Positions 29,279 through 40,806 of a stretch of DNA of 64,000 bases are shown piece after piece. The notes under the pieces were generated by a model. That model was not told the origin of the DNA. It made no database searches and saw only the letters and a program-made list of their open reading frames with translations. This stretch comes from Parietichytrium sp. I65-24A (lineage: Eukaryota > Sar > Bigyra > Thraustochytrida > Thraustochytriidae). How positions within the stretch are numbered: position 1 is the stretch's first letter; each line of letters opens with the position of its first letter. A program made the position numbers and the translations under genes. The stretch covers positions 65,698 through 129,697 of the forward strand of contig BLSF01000055.1 of NCBI GenBank assembly GCA_012862575.1, in the 5' to 3' direction.

Positions 29279-32200
29279 ACTACCCTGCCAAGCAGAGTCA
29301 TCGTTATGGCGGAGAATTCCCTCCCGCGTTCCGAGTCGCTTTGATTTTTTTATTTGCCAAAAACTCCTTCAACTCACGTGTGAAAACGACATTCAACATT
29401 CTTTCCTGTTAAATTAATCGCGAAACCTACAACACTGTTTTTTGTTGTAGAGATTACATTGATTTTACCTGATTTCCGAATCAAAGACCATTCCACACAA
29501 TTTTCGAAACTTGGATTCACCGCCAAACAGCTCCGACATGTTTTAATCATTTCTGACTGCTGTGAATATGTGAATGTTGAACACCTTCTTTCGAGTGGAG
29601 CAATTGCGCCTCGGTGGCGAAGTGTGCTCACAGCGGATTCCTTCTTCCGCCACAGGGTACACAGATGAACGAATGAATCGCTCGGAGCTCTCTTGATTCG
29701 CAAACACGAGCTTGTCACACAAACCTGGAAAGCTTGCCAATCACAAGATCGAGCAAGTGAAGAAGTGTGATTGACCAATCGAAAGTGAACAAACGGGATA
29801 TCTTGGCCACGAGCCGAAATTTGGATGCGTGCCGCAGGAACTTTAACGTAGACATCTTTTAGGCCCGGCGCTACACTGGCCAACCTTTCTTGCTTGCTTG
29901 CCGAGCTCTTGCAAGGGCAGATACGCTAAACAAGTTAACATCACTATCCTTCGCAAATCGCCATGCCCCTCACACCGCGGGACGTACACGCATGAGGAAA
30001 ACAAGTCAGCCACCAAGCTCGCCAAGGCACGATTGCTCTGTCCCCAGTTGCGATCCCAATAAGTTCTCCCCCGACATGTTCGCACACGTTTGCTCAACTC
30101 TAAATTCTGAACTAGTACCAACATGGAAGGAAGAAGATCTCCCTCGCCCATCGAGCAAATCGAGCATCGAGTTTTCCTCTCGAGGTTTCCAATCAGCAAG
30201 TTTGCTCGGGGCAGTGTCCCTGATCTCCTTACAGGATGCTCAACACTCCCAACACTCTCGACACTCTCGACGCTCACCGTGAATCGAGATTTCGGGACAG
30301 CAACAGGCCAGTTTTTCACTTTTTCCTTTCTTTATCCTGCCCCTCTCGCCCCTCTCGCTCCTCTGCAACTTTGTTAAACTTTGATTGAGCTCTGAGAGCT
30401 CTGATCGCAGACGAACAAGTATCCCGGTATCCCGTTCGGACAACTTGAAGTCTTCTTCGTCTAACGCCGCAACACGTTCCAAACTCCCAATTCTACACTA
30501 CAAGCCAAGCTTTCGGCTTTTGGAAACCTTTTCAATCTTCGTTTCGCATTTCAGCTATTCTTTCGCTCTCGACGTTTTTTAAAAGTAAAGAAACGAACAA
30601 ACAAACATGGAAATTTTCTTTACAAAAACCAAAGATCTTGGTGCACACCGCCAACACCGCCACTTGGCACAAGCCCAATCCAAGCCCAGACCCAGCAACT
30701 GAAAAAAATTGCGACCCAGCAACACCCGGAGAGGGGGGCTACCGAGCGACTTGGCGTCGGAGTAACTTGTGTTTTGAAAGGATTGGAAATCAGCGATGAA
30801 ACAGCAGACAAGGTAGCAAGGCGGCGATGTGGCGAGCAGTTCTTTTGTTCGTGGTCAAAACTAGCGCCCCTTGCCCCCCCTCCTTTGCGAACGTCTCTCA
30901 GTATGCCAATTCCTCACCAATCTCCCTCCCACTTTTACATACTTTTGGGGACCTTCTCTCGCGAAGAACACCGGCGCTGGGGAGCGCGTTTGTTCTTTCT
31001 CACAATCAATCAAGGCCCTCACTTTAATTTTTAATCAAAGGAGCCTTGGGAGGAGAAAAAGCATTCATTCACTGTCAGTACAGAAGACATGCTCACTTGG
31101 ACGGCTTGGCCACCTGCTTGCCCGGATGGATGTCTTGTATCTTCCATCTTTTACATTCACATCTTTCCGAATTCCGAAGCTTGGCTTCCGAGTTCAATAG
31201 CCGCAGTAGAGACTCGACTCTCGACCTCTGAGACTCGCGGGTGTCTGAGGAGTCTCTGAGGATTTGTCCACGCTGTTCCACTCAACCCTCTGTTCCGCTA
31301 TCTATCCTCTGCCTCGCGAACGAACTTGACGTTCCGCGGCAGACCCGAATCTGCTGCGCGGCAATTTGTCTTGCAGCTTCGACAGTGTCTGTGGCGCACT
31401 GTCACGTGCAAACTGCGCCGGAACCCTCAAGTACCGGAGCGCCCATTCGCAATTCGCACATGTTCGCACCCGGGATCACTTTCCATCAAGCGCATCGTGA
31501 AAAGAATCGACTGTAAATAAAATACGCGCGAATCGCCCTTCTGTTTTACCAAGTTCGCAACATTGAACGACTCTTGCACTTCAGAAAAGTTCACTTCAAT
31601 CGTTTGTGAGTCACTGCGCGCGAGGAGTGAACTAGTGCAAAGGGTGTCTTTTGACTGAATACAGGCAACACAAGGCAGGACAGGACTACTCCATACTACT
31701 CCAGCCAGCACAGTTGCGCAGTACTTTTCCACGTAGGAGTGGGAAATTTCAGGGTTGTTAGGGAGCGTCATCATCGGCGAGTCGTACAGTACGTAAAAAC
31801 CACCTGTAGTACAGTACCTGCATTCGAAAGATCTGCCCTCGCAAAGCTTCGAAATTGTCAAGTGACGTCAGGCGGCCAGCTTGTATGTGCTGGATTCCGT
31901 TCTGAGCATTGCTTTCGAGACTGCACGGCAAAGGCTACAATCGTTCTGTTGCACGCGCGTCACCAGTGTCCGTCGATTGAAAGTCCGTGGAGCTGCATTA
32001 AGTGACGCGGAAGAACCCGTCCTCGTTCCAACTCTCGCGTTAACTTCTCCCAGACCAGCCAGGGCTTTGCATGGGAGTTAGAATTCGGTGAATATTAACG
32101 GTCCGGTCCGTCAGAACGAGCTGTTCTCGCAAGCACTTGTATATATAGCTCTCACCTTCCGCAATTTGCGCAGTTGAGTTTGCAAAATTCAACAACTATC

Positions 32201-33409
32201 GCCAAGGTCCTCGATCGAACCAGACTTTCGGGATCACAAACCCCGTCTCAAGGACCCGGAAACGGAGCAACAGGTGTAGCAAACTGCCGTGCGCCGGGCG
32301 TTCGTTTAGATTTGTTTTTCCCTCGACATCGTCTCGCGAGCGGTTCTAGGCCATCCCTCGCTGCCTCCCTTGGCTTGCCACGCGAACCAAACCAATCTGT
32401 GACCGACCGAGACCTTTGCGACTGGCGCTCTCTTGTGCTCGCGTTCGTTCGGGTCCTCCGTTGCTCCGAACGAACTTGGCATTTCGCATTTCTCCTGCAC
32501 CTCTGAAATTCTGAAACTCTGGGCTTTCGTTCGAAGAATAGATTGGACACGAGTCACCGCCAACCTGTGTTGTGTCAAATCTACAGCTGTTTCCAAGTTG
32601 GGCTCGAACTTGAACTCGAACGATTGCACTCTGGCACGGAGTTATAGATTGAAAGTGTAAGTTCTCAAAAGTTCGGAAACGCCCAACGTTGACGTGCGTT
32701 GCTCTTTCTTTCGTTCTTTCGCTCTTTCGACATTGTACCCTTTTGCTCTTTCCAAAGTTCAAGTTGCGAGTTGTGATTGATTTCAATTGAACCTTCATGT
32801 CATTGACTGTGAAAGAGCAATCAATCAAAAATCAATCAGTCATTCACAGTCAAAACATTCACTCACTCACTGTCAATCTCCATTCCCTTGCTTGCAGAGC
32901 CACTCCTAAGTTATCGCTGGCACAGCACTAAGCCTTTCACGCAGCCAAAACTCAACTGCATTGGCGTACCGCCTATCTCCGCTAGTTTTGTCTCTAGTAT
33001 CAGGTAGACTATTGGTAGTACCTGCTGTACCGTGGACGGAGCGGGGGAAGAGGAAGGAGGAGACGTGAGAGTCAGTGTCGCCGCACACTTTTTCCCTCTC
33101 TGGGAGGACGTTTTCGCGTAGGACACACCTTGTTCATCTACTGCTTACGTTAGCACGGCGGATTTCACACTCGGAGTATTCCTCCTCTCGGGCAAACCTC
33201 CCTCGCCTCGTGTGCCGGAACGAAACGCCTCTCGGCCAGCATAAAGTCTAGCACCCATTACCACACCCGAAGTGGTCCAGCCGACCAGCCGGCATCTACC
33301 GCCAGACAGTCTAAACCCTAGCCCCTCTGGCGCTGGCCTTCCTTTCCTCCTCCCGACGCCGTTCCCCTCACAAGGGCGGTAGAAGAGAGAGACAGAGACA
33401 GAGAGGAAA

Positions 33410-33434
33410 AGAGAGAGAGAGAGAGAGAGAGAAA
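33410..33434 (+). repeat. GA microsatellite
   Basis: A pure GA tract preceded by GACAGA units, about 580 bp before the kinase start codon. Confidence 0.85.
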
Positions 33435-33968
33435 GAGCGACCGCCCTCACAAAAGCGCAAACGCGAAAAGCAGCTGCCCAGCGCGCACACTCGGGCGAAT
33501 TAGAAACAACGAACAAGAAAACACGAAACACGAAACAGGAGAGAAGCAAGGAACAAGGAACAAGGAACAAACACACAAGTCCCCGAGTACACCCCTGCCG
33601 AGGAACGTTCCTGGGGAAGCCAGCAACGCCACCTGGCTTTTGGCTTTGGACCAGCCGGAAAGCGGACAGTGACGTACGTACGAACACATACTTACACATA
33701 CGTACGTGTGTGAGACCGGACGGCGTTTGGTTGGTTGATTGGTTGATTGGTTGCGGGGTCCTCGCGCGCACTCTGTGGGAGAAGGAAGTGTCTGTTGTGT
33801 GTGGTGTTCGTTTTGTACGTAGGTGTACGTTTTGGGCAAACACCACAAGACCAAAAGACCAAAAGACCGGCGGGAAGTGTGTCTTTGAAATTGGAAATCG
33901 GAAATTGGAAATACTTTCATTTGGAACGAACGGAGATATACTATACTCAACTTCCCAAGCAAGGAAAC

Positions 33969-33991
33969 AGAGAGAGAGAGAGAGAGAGAGA
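33969..33991 (+). repeat. GA microsatellite in the 5' leader of the kinase
   Basis: A GA tract ending 19 bp before the ATG at 34011, on the sense strand. Confidence 0.85.
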
Positions 33992-34010
33992 TCAGTGCCG
34001 GCCGAGGTCA

Positions 34011-36032
34011 ATGGCCGCGGGATGTGGAGGCGGTGGGCGCCATCCGCCGTCATTCCATGGCTGGATGCCGAGGCATAATCCGATATTGGGCACATTTCAA
34101 CACGCTCCCAGCGCCAGGACCGCGCGGTCAAAGTATTTCAAGGAGGATGTGCTGAGCCTGGGCGAGTATGAGCGGCTGAAAGCGTTGCGGCATAACCCTT
34201 TTACGGGCCAATTCCATTCCGGCCCTAGACAGTTTTCCAACCTTCATGGGCTCAGTCGTTTTAGGGCAGGAAGCGCAGGGGATGGGCGGCCGACAGAATT
34301 GATTTTGGAGAATTGTATTCGGGATGAGGACGAGCTCCTGGCAACGGAGACGAAAGGCGGCGAGAGGGAGGCGATTGTACATAAAAAGGACAACAGCGCG
34401 GGTAGTGTGAGCGATTTCTTGTCGGAGTCTTCCTCGGCTTCTTCGTTTGATTCCAACTTGTCTGGCGAATTTGTGCCGGACACCACGTTAGAAGTTAAAG
34501 CAGACGATTGCGACGAGGACGACGGAGATTTGTCTCCGCCGACAGACAGCCCTTCCGGATTCCCTATCAGGCGCTCAAAGTCGCTCTCCACAGACTACTC
34601 GGATGTTATTTGGGAAACTGCGGTGACGGAGCGCCCCACAGATCCCCGATACCAAAGCTCTCCCGTGTTGAGAGCCCGGTGCCATAGCTCAGAACACACG
34701 TACGGGTCTTCTAGCGCTCGCTATTTTGGCTTTGACCAGATGATGCGCAACATTTCGGAAAACGTCATGCAGCGAAAGCGTCGGTCTGCATCGATCCAGT
34801 CCCGCGCGCGCTCCTCTCACTCGCCGAGCAAGTACTTGCGCTACTTTCGCCGTTATGGATCGGCCAAGGAGTACGCTCGGAGTACGCTGTCTGCTTCGAG
34901 TGCTGCTGACAAAGCTGTATCCCCCGAGCCCTTACTGCCCGCAGAGTCCTTGAGCTCTGGGCCAGTCACGGCGACTTCCATACCTGCTGTCCCAAGCTAC
35001 TCGTCCTCTATATTCTCCTTCGCAAGTCACAATAGCTCTACGAATCTTAGCGGAATGAGCCTCTCTTTGCTAGAAACAAACTCGCACCCGGATGATCTTG
35101 ATGAGCACTCGCCTCACAATCCTTGGTTGGTGAACCGCACGGAAGAGGTTACTGCCAAATACAAAATTGATATGACCAAGGCAGGATCTTTGGGCAAGGG
35201 TGCCTACTCGCTCGCAAAAGTAGCATACAACCGGCAAACGAACGGCGCCTTTTGCATCAAAATCATCAAGAAGCGCATGTTGGTCACTCGCGAGGAGAAG
35301 GAAATGATCAAGCGGGAGGTGGAAATTCATCAAGTGCTTCAGCATCCTCACATCATCAGGCTGCACGAGATCTTTGAGGATGAGAAACGCCTCTTCATCG
35401 TCATGGAGAAGGCTTCCGGTGGATCCCTAGAGCAGCTGCTTGGTGCAAATGGGGGCAAACTTCCTGAGGCGCACTGCCAACATTTGTTCAAGCAGCTCCT
35501 GCAAGCTATTCAGTACTTGCATGAAAATGGCGTGTTGCAGGGCGACCTGAAGCCTGCAAATATCCTGCTCAACAGGGTGGAGTTTGACGATTCCGAGAAA
35601 CCTTCCTTCTGTGCGCTTCAAGTCAAGTTGTGCGACTTTGGGTTGTCCCGCAAGGTGCCAGATATTAAATATTATAGATTCACTGGCGATGTGCACAAGG
35701 TTCCGTTCACGAGCCTGTGCGGCACGATGGGCTACGTCGCACCGGAGATTCTGCGTCAAGAATCTTATACTATTGCTGCTGACATATGGAGCGCGGGGAT
35801 CATTTTGTACGAGATGTTGGCTGGAATTAGGCCTTTTGTTCCGTACAAAGATTGTCTTATCGAGCCTCTCGCTTTCCCGGATCTTTGTTTTGGCCATGTT
35901 TCTTCTGCCGCAAAGCTCCTTATTTCTAAAATGCTCACTTTGGAGGTCTCCGTCAGGGCGACCGCGCGATCCGCCCTCCGAGACCAATGGATTGAAAATA
36001 GCATCCCGACACTATTCAACTCCCAATTGTAA
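34011..36032 (+). CDS. CaMK-type Ser/Thr protein kinase with HRD changed to QGD
   Basis: 673 residues from the ATG at 34011; the frame is open further upstream through low-complexity leader without a better start. About 380 disordered, Ser-rich residues precede a kinase domain (about 385-665). It has the Gly loop GSLGKGAYSLAKV, the VAIK-type Lys K417 (FCIKIIKK), the catalytic loop VLQGDLKPANILL with D512, DFG at 542, and VAPEIL and DIWSAGIILYEMLAG blocks. The conserved HRD is Q-G-D: the catalytic Asp is kept but both His and Arg are lost. This makes it a non-RD kinase that would not use the usual activation-loop phosphate contact. The domain order and GEIF/MLAG wording are CaMK/CDPK-like, but no EF hands or calmodulin-binding helix is evident. 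The substrate is unknown. Confidence 0.88.
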   Translation: MAAGCGGGGRHPPSFHGWMPRHNPILGTFQHAPSARTARSKYFKEDVLSLGEYERLKALRHNPFTGQFHSGPRQFSNLHGLSRFRAGSAGDGRPTELILENCIRDEDELLATETKGGEREAIVHKKDNSAGSVSDFLSESSSASSFDSNLSGEFVPDTTLEVKADDCDEDDGDLSPPTDSPSGFPIRRSKSLSTDYSDVIWETAVTERPTDPRYQSSPVLRARCHSSEHTYGSSSARYFGFDQMMRNISENVMQRKRRSASIQSRARSSHSPSKYLRYFRRYGSAKEYARSTLSASSAADKAVSPEPLLPAESLSSGPVTATSIPAVPSYSSSIFSFASHNSSTNLSGMSLSLLETNSHPDDLDEHSPHNPWLVNRTEEVTAKYKIDMTKAGSLGKGAYSLAKVAYNRQTNGAFCIKIIKKRMLVTREEKEMIKREVEIHQVLQHPHIIRLHEIFEDEKRLFIVMEKASGGSLEQLLGANGGKLPEAHCQHLFKQLLQAIQYLHENGVLQGDLKPANILLNRVEFDDSEKPSFCALQVKLCDFGLSRKVPDIKYYRFTGDVHKVPFTSLCGTMGYVAPEILRQESYTIAADIWSAGIILYEMLAGIRPFVPYKDCLIEPLAFPDLCFGHVSSAAKLLISKMLTLEVSVRATARSALRDQWIENSIPTLFNSQL

Positions 36033-37029
36033 ACATACCTTATTAGTTCTTGTCTCTTGTTCTTGAAAATGAAAATGAAAAACGCGATGAAACCCACTCG
36101 ACTATTTCTCGTATGATCTTCAGACTCAAGCACTATAGAAACGTCAACTTGTCGGAACGAAATCGACTTTGTCAACTTTGTCACTCGCTCCCGATGTAGC
36201 CATGTTTGCTACATTTTAACCTATATACAGACTAGCTTATGCCGTTATGCACATTAGCATTCTAATAATCAACCTTATCATCTTAGCACAACTTAGCTAC
36301 CCAACATACCCAACCATGGAACGCTGTGTTATTTGTGTTATGTTTGTTATCTTATGAGACTGGGAATAAAATCCAGTTTCCACCCATAATTAAAGCCCCC
36401 CTGTGACGCGAACCGTCCCTCTGTCGCGTACACTTTATCCGCCAAACCTTGCAGTCTCCCGTCACACAAGAGACTTCATGACGTGTCTTAATCCAGGCAC
36501 GAGCCACAGTACATCACGGTACACACGGCGAGTTGGACGAAGGCGAAAGACGGGATAGACTGAAGAGACGCGGAAAGAGCGGCAGCGAGAAATCTCTGTA
36601 TTAAAATCGTGCCTCGAACCGCCTCTGTCTAGCGCGCATTCAAAGGAGGGCCAGGACGTGCGCGGCGTTTGGTGCGTACGGAATCTGAACGAGTGTACTT
36701 TCTCCGGGGTCGGTGAGCGAAACTGCCCTTGCGAAGAGACACGTGCGCTCGGTGCCGGGTGCGAAGTGGCAATTTGCTGGGGTTGTTAGTGCTGATTTGA
36801 GCGATTTGGGACATTGGTGAATGACATTCGTTCCCGTGCGAGTCAGGAAAAGGTGTTGAGTTTCCAGGCGGAGACAAGCAGGTAAATCCATTATTTATAC
36901 TTCGTATACATTGTATACATTGTATACATTGTCACTGTCGAATCCAAGGAGTGAACAGACAAGCACTGCGTTGAATCGCCTTGCATTCAGACGGATCAAG
37001 AACAGAACAAACTCATACTTATCGAAACG
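36033..37029. other. Spacer of 1 kb
   Basis: 3' flank of the kinase and promoter of the next gene. An ATTGTATAC triplication lies at 36904-36931, about 100 bp before the next ATG, and a TTTATACT word at 36893 could serve as a TATA element. No gene seen. Confidence 0.5.
36904..36931. repeat. Triplicated 9-bp unit
   Basis: Three copies of CATTGTATA in tandem, about 100 bp upstream of the start codon at 37030. Confidence 0.8.
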
Positions 37030-37641
37030 ATGGCGAATACTTGGTACACGAGGCTCAAGAAGTTGGAAGGGAAGAGCTCGGACCATCCGAACTTGGTGAA
37101 TGACGTGAAGAGCAGGCTCGAGTCTGGAGAAGAATTGAGAGACCTATGGAAGCGCACGCAGATGCTGCTTGGCGAGCAGGATGCCGCAAGTGTGGCCCGC
37201 CGAGGATGGGACTGGCAACGCGAAGCGTTCGCGGACTGTGAAGATCCTCAGGCGAACCGCAATTGCGAAGATCCTCAAGCGAACCGCGATTACGATATTC
37301 CAGGCTTTCGCATGATCGAATCTTCGGTTGGTGGGCACTCTTTCTCTCTGCAGCAAAGCTCCGATGCGGCCGAATATGGGTGTCCTCAAAACAACCCGCA
37401 CACTCCTGTCTACTCGAAAATGCAATCCACAACGTCGACAGAAACTTGGCCATCTGATTACTCACAACCATGCAGCTCCCCAATGCCTGCTGAGAAGGTG
37501 TACGTCGCGACGCAAGTTGAGCGACCAAACAAGAGGCGGCAAGACGCCCATTTGGAAAAGACCATGTCCTACTACGAACACTTGCCCGGACACGCCTACT
37601 CGAACGAACAAAGCGGAGGAAAGCAGTACAGAGTTTGGTAA
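37030..37641 (+). CDS. Hypothetical protein, 203 aa, hydrophilic
   Basis: ATG-started frame. The N-terminal 55 residues look helical and folded (WYTRLKKLEGK... RLESGEELRDLWKRTQMLLGEQD); the rest is low-hydrophobicity and likely disordered. A CEDPQANR octapeptide is directly duplicated (residues about 70-86), and the 24-bp DNA repeat beneath it differs at few bases. A KRR run near 168 may be a nuclear signal. No family is recognised. Confidence 0.5.
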   Translation: MANTWYTRLKKLEGKSSDHPNLVNDVKSRLESGEELRDLWKRTQMLLGEQDAASVARRGWDWQREAFADCEDPQANRNCEDPQANRDYDIPGFRMIESSVGGHSFSLQQSSDAAEYGCPQNNPHTPVYSKMQSTTSTETWPSDYSQPCSSPMPAEKVYVATQVERPNKRRQDAHLEKTMSYYEHLPGHAYSNEQSGGKQYRVW

Positions 37642-38860
37642 TCTGGTCCTGACTTGTCTCGCTAGCGATCGTCTTGTTCCGCTGCCCTTTTGCGAATGCG
37701 GTAAAGTTATGCCTTGGGCGCCGCCTGTGTTCCTTCGCAACAAAACTTTGTTCCCCCATTTCCTCGATGGTTACATTTTATATATAATTAGACGACAAAC
37801 AACATTTTGTATGTAAATCGAACGTGATTTTGATCCAGATCCTAGAGATGGAAAAAATTGGCTTAAGTGACAAACAAGTGCGCTCTTGACCCCATCGTTT
37901 GATGAGGTCGACACAAAAATACGTGCCGGCCAAAGAAATTAGATGGATTTCACGACTTTGCACGGTCAAAATGGTTCTTCCAAACCAATGCGACCCAAGA
38001 TTTACAGTTGTGATAATGAGAATGTAGAATGAAACTACTCCAGACCTTCCTGGAACTTTGCTGAGAGCTCGTAATGGAGTTCTTTCATGAACAACAGATT
38101 GTGAAACCTGTTGCACACTTTGCAGACGACATCCTTGCAATCTTTTCCGCAAGGACGAATACTGGCAACTTGGCACCGATTGCTCGTATCCTGCTTGCCG
38201 AGTTGAAGAACGAGAAAGAACCCAAACATGGGTTGCAGCAACGAAAGACCGCCTCTTCTAGATCTTTTGGTTGACATAGGTATACAGACAAACCTAACGC
38301 GATTGCTTCCCGTCGAGTGCATGTGCATGTGCATGGGCGTCGGCATCGGCATGGGCATTGGCATGGGCATTGGCACTTTCCCCGCCTCGGCGCAACTCAA
38401 TTCTTGCGTCGCCCGCCCTGGCTGAACTTCGAACACAACGAAAATGCACCGCCAGTGAACATGAGCACCAGTACTGACTGCGAGTCCATCATACTTTTAC
38501 CGAGCGAACGAAGAGCGCATCGCCTACTGACCGTGAGTAAGTTTCCAACAGCGATTGAATTGTTAAATTTTACATAAAGTTACATCATTTCACCAAAAAC
38601 CTCGTTCATCAAACTTTTGGGACTGCAAAATTCAGCTCAGTGCAAATCCATAATTCAGAATTGACAGTGAGCTAACACTGCGTATGCCAATAGAATGTGA
38701 TATCAGATAAAATAGCAAATTACTCAAGATACCGTACTTTTAGTATGGCTATACCGTTCACACAATTTGATTCACAAGTCAAAGTCCCAGTGGAACATGA
38801 AAGAAAGAGCCCAGGGACCGGCAAACCCGTAATAGAAGGAGGAGCAAGAAGAGCAAGAAG
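37642..38860. other. Spacer with a hexamer array
   Basis: Contains a GGCATGGGCATT-type array at 38317-38378 (read on the minus strand as Met-Pro repeats inside a 133-codon frame, 38035-38436, that I do not accept) and TGACAGTGA/TGACCGTGA words at 38663 and 38527. No convincing gene. Confidence 0.45.
38317..38378. repeat. GCATGT / GGCATT hexamer array
   Basis: About ten hexamer units grading from GCATGT to GGCATC/GGGCAT. Intergenic. Confidence 0.75.
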
Positions 38861-40474
38861 ATGCGAGCAAGTGTAGTCAAAGCAGTGTTGTTGATGCTGG
38901 TGCTGATCGGCACGTTGGCAGCGTCAGGCTGCGGAGTGAGGCTCGGTGAGAAGAGGGATATGCGGTTGACTTCGGAAGAAGAGCTGGAAGAGCAGGGGAG
39001 GAATTCGGCGGACGGGAAGGAAGATGAAGATGAAGATGAAGAGATGGGAAAGAAGATTGCCATTGTTCGGGAGAGCTTGGACCGCATCGAGGCCTCCGCG
39101 GCGAAGGTAGAGCTTGACCAGGCCGAAGCGATTTGGAAGAAGCATAGAGCCGCCACTGCAGCGACGTTGAACTCACTGAGCTCGACGCTGCCACAGTTTG
39201 TCCAACTCGTCACCGCGGAACAGCGAGATGCAGGGAGGATCGTTGGGCATACCATTTCCATGCTTGGCGGCGTTGTTGCTGTCATCCCGGGCGGTGCGAT
39301 CTTTTCCCCTATCCTGCGTCTCGTTGGAGCGATCGTCGGAGATGTGTTCTCAGCAAGCTCGAGCGCCCCTCCGCGGCTTTCCGCTCAAGAAATTCGAAAT
39401 GAGGTCGAAGCCGTTGTTGCTCGACATTTCTGGGACGGGACTGCGGTGTCACAACTACAGACTGCGAAACTAAATTTGGAAGAAGCTTCGACCAAAATCA
39501 GAATTTGGCTTCAAGCATTTGAAGACCCCTATCATCGGGATCCTGACGGCAGCGGATTTCAAAATCTGTTTGAACAGATCTGGGACGGCAGACGCGAATT
39601 TTCTCGTCCAGGCAACGTGAGGACTATGATTAACACTGCAGTCCATGCAATACGGTCTGCGGCGCGATCATTGGATATGATGGTGAACACAGCAATGGCA
39701 ACGGGAAGCGCCAAAGACGTTTTACCTCACATGTGCACAAAGTGGGATTGGGCTACGCACCATGACGACGGAAACGAACCGGACACCCCGTGCTACGAAC
39801 TCCTCATGAGACCTAACATGAGAATGAGTATAAATAGCAACGGAGATATTGTATGGCCACAGGTAAATGCATGGCCCGCTACTCGGATTAACAACGGGGT
39901 TTGCAATGACTGTGCATGCGTTGAAAGTGTTGAAGTAGGCGTGAATTGGCTAACGTTTGCGCCTGCAAGGATCGATTTTAGTCGCCATCACCCTGCGTGC
40001 AAACGACGTGCTGATGTACTCCAAACGTGTAGGAGTGAGTTCCAAAAAGCTCAAGAAAAGGAGGATTACCTCGAGCTGCCCAGCATGTTTCGAGATGTTC
40101 TCGAACTGTACCGTAGCACTGTATTTGGGTTCGTTTTGGGTTTTTCGTTCATGCAGCCGTATATTCGAAATGAGCAGTTGGCTATTGATCACATTTTTCA
40201 GCTGCATGAAAATTTGAGGCGCGGAGTCGAATGGGGCACTGGAGAGGAATGCTTTCATGGATTCTGGGCGCTGCGGCGCGAGTCGGAGCAGCAGCGAGAG
40301 TTGCCGAGTAGACTGGTCGAAAGGAATCAGTCCCCAGTCACAGTACGTTTCATGTGCGACAACAATAATAATGAAATCATGATTTGCGACACAAAGCCAC
40401 TCCCGAACAATGCCGATGCACTAGGTTGGTTCAATTTTAACACGGTTCGATATCAACAAGCCGTCAGCGCATAG
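38861..40474 (+). CDS. Secreted protein of unknown function with internal hydrophobic helix
   Basis: 537 residues. A clear signal peptide (MRASVVKAVLLMLVLIGTLAAS, cleavage likely near 22-25) is followed by an acidic stretch (GKEDEDEDEEMG). A long amphipathic helical region comes next, then a hydrophobic Gly/Ile-rich segment (about 128-165, MLGGVVAVIPGGAIFSPILRLVGAIVGDVF) and further helices. The middle is Cys-bearing (MCTKWDW, NNGVCNDCACVE, CKRRADVLQTC), which suits disulfides in a secreted protein. A second hydrophobic stretch is STVFGFVLGFSFMQPY (about 412-427). No family is recognised. Hydrophobic helices buried in an amphipathic bundle are typical of membrane-inserting secreted proteins, but they also occur in ordinary helical domains, so no function is claimed. 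Confidence 0.75.
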   Translation: MRASVVKAVLLMLVLIGTLAASGCGVRLGEKRDMRLTSEEELEEQGRNSADGKEDEDEDEEMGKKIAIVRESLDRIEASAAKVELDQAEAIWKKHRAATAATLNSLSSTLPQFVQLVTAEQRDAGRIVGHTISMLGGVVAVIPGGAIFSPILRLVGAIVGDVFSASSSAPPRLSAQEIRNEVEAVVARHFWDGTAVSQLQTAKLNLEEASTKIRIWLQAFEDPYHRDPDGSGFQNLFEQIWDGRREFSRPGNVRTMINTAVHAIRSAARSLDMMVNTAMATGSAKDVLPHMCTKWDWATHHDDGNEPDTPCYELLMRPNMRMSINSNGDIVWPQVNAWPATRINNGVCNDCACVESVEVGVNWLTFAPARIDFSRHHPACKRRADVLQTCRSEFQKAQEKEDYLELPSMFRDVLELYRSTVFGFVLGFSFMQPYIRNEQLAIDHIFQLHENLRRGVEWGTGEECFHGFWALRRESEQQRELPSRLVERNQSPVTVRFMCDNNNNEIMICDTKPLPNNADALGWFNFNTVRYQQAVSA

Positions 40475-40806
40475 GCAAGCAAACACGATCGAAGAAAGAC
40501 GAAATTTGTTCCGAAAACTGGGATGCCCAAGAATCCATTCTCGAATAGCAAACAAAAGAAAACAATACCGTCGTACTTATACTACACTTGGAAAAAAATG
40601 AGACCAACGCTTCTCCTTCTTACTAAGAGTTGAAGATTTGTGACTATGAATCGGTAGACAAGTCCGCGAGCAAATAAGGGCATGCACAAGCTTCCGGAAG
40701 TAAGTTGCATTGTCATGAAATTCCAGAAGACTCGGCGGAATCACACGCTGCCCGTTTCCTCGACGAAGGCATCGCCAAGTACACTTCGCGCGAAATTTAA
40801 TAAGGA
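40475..40806. other. Convergent spacer
   Basis: 3' flanks of the secreted-protein gene and of the zinc-finger/DUF3395-like gene. No gene seen. Confidence 0.5.

Larger units (their letters stand above)
29279..34010. other. 4.7-kb gene-poor stretch, ending in the leader of the CaMK-type kinase gene
   Basis: Only short or antisense-overlapping frames are seen; frames of 130-170 codons near 29.4-29.9, 31.4-31.9 and 32.3-32.8 kb start at non-ATG codons or read as random sequence. CACTGTCA-type words occur at 31068, 32804, 32843 and 32866. GA tracts lie at 33410-33434 and 33969-33991, the second 20 bp before the kinase ATG. A long minus-strand frame (33145-34131) spans low-complexity DNA and runs into the kinase gene; I do not accept it as a gene. 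Confidence 0.5.

Noticed and set aside
29374-29883. 169-codon minus-strand frame
   Set aside because: It opens with TTG; the first ATG lies after two thirds of it, and no family or splice partner is visible.
33145-34131. 328-codon minus-strand frame
   Set aside because: It runs through GA tracts and across the 5' end of the kinase gene on the other strand; Ser/Leu-rich low-complexity, no domain.
38035-38436. 133-codon minus-strand frame with Met-Pro repeats and a CGKDCKDVVCKVC cluster
   Set aside because: Half of it is a translated hexamer array, and the opposite strand is equally open. The Cys cluster is suggestive but too short to support a gene.
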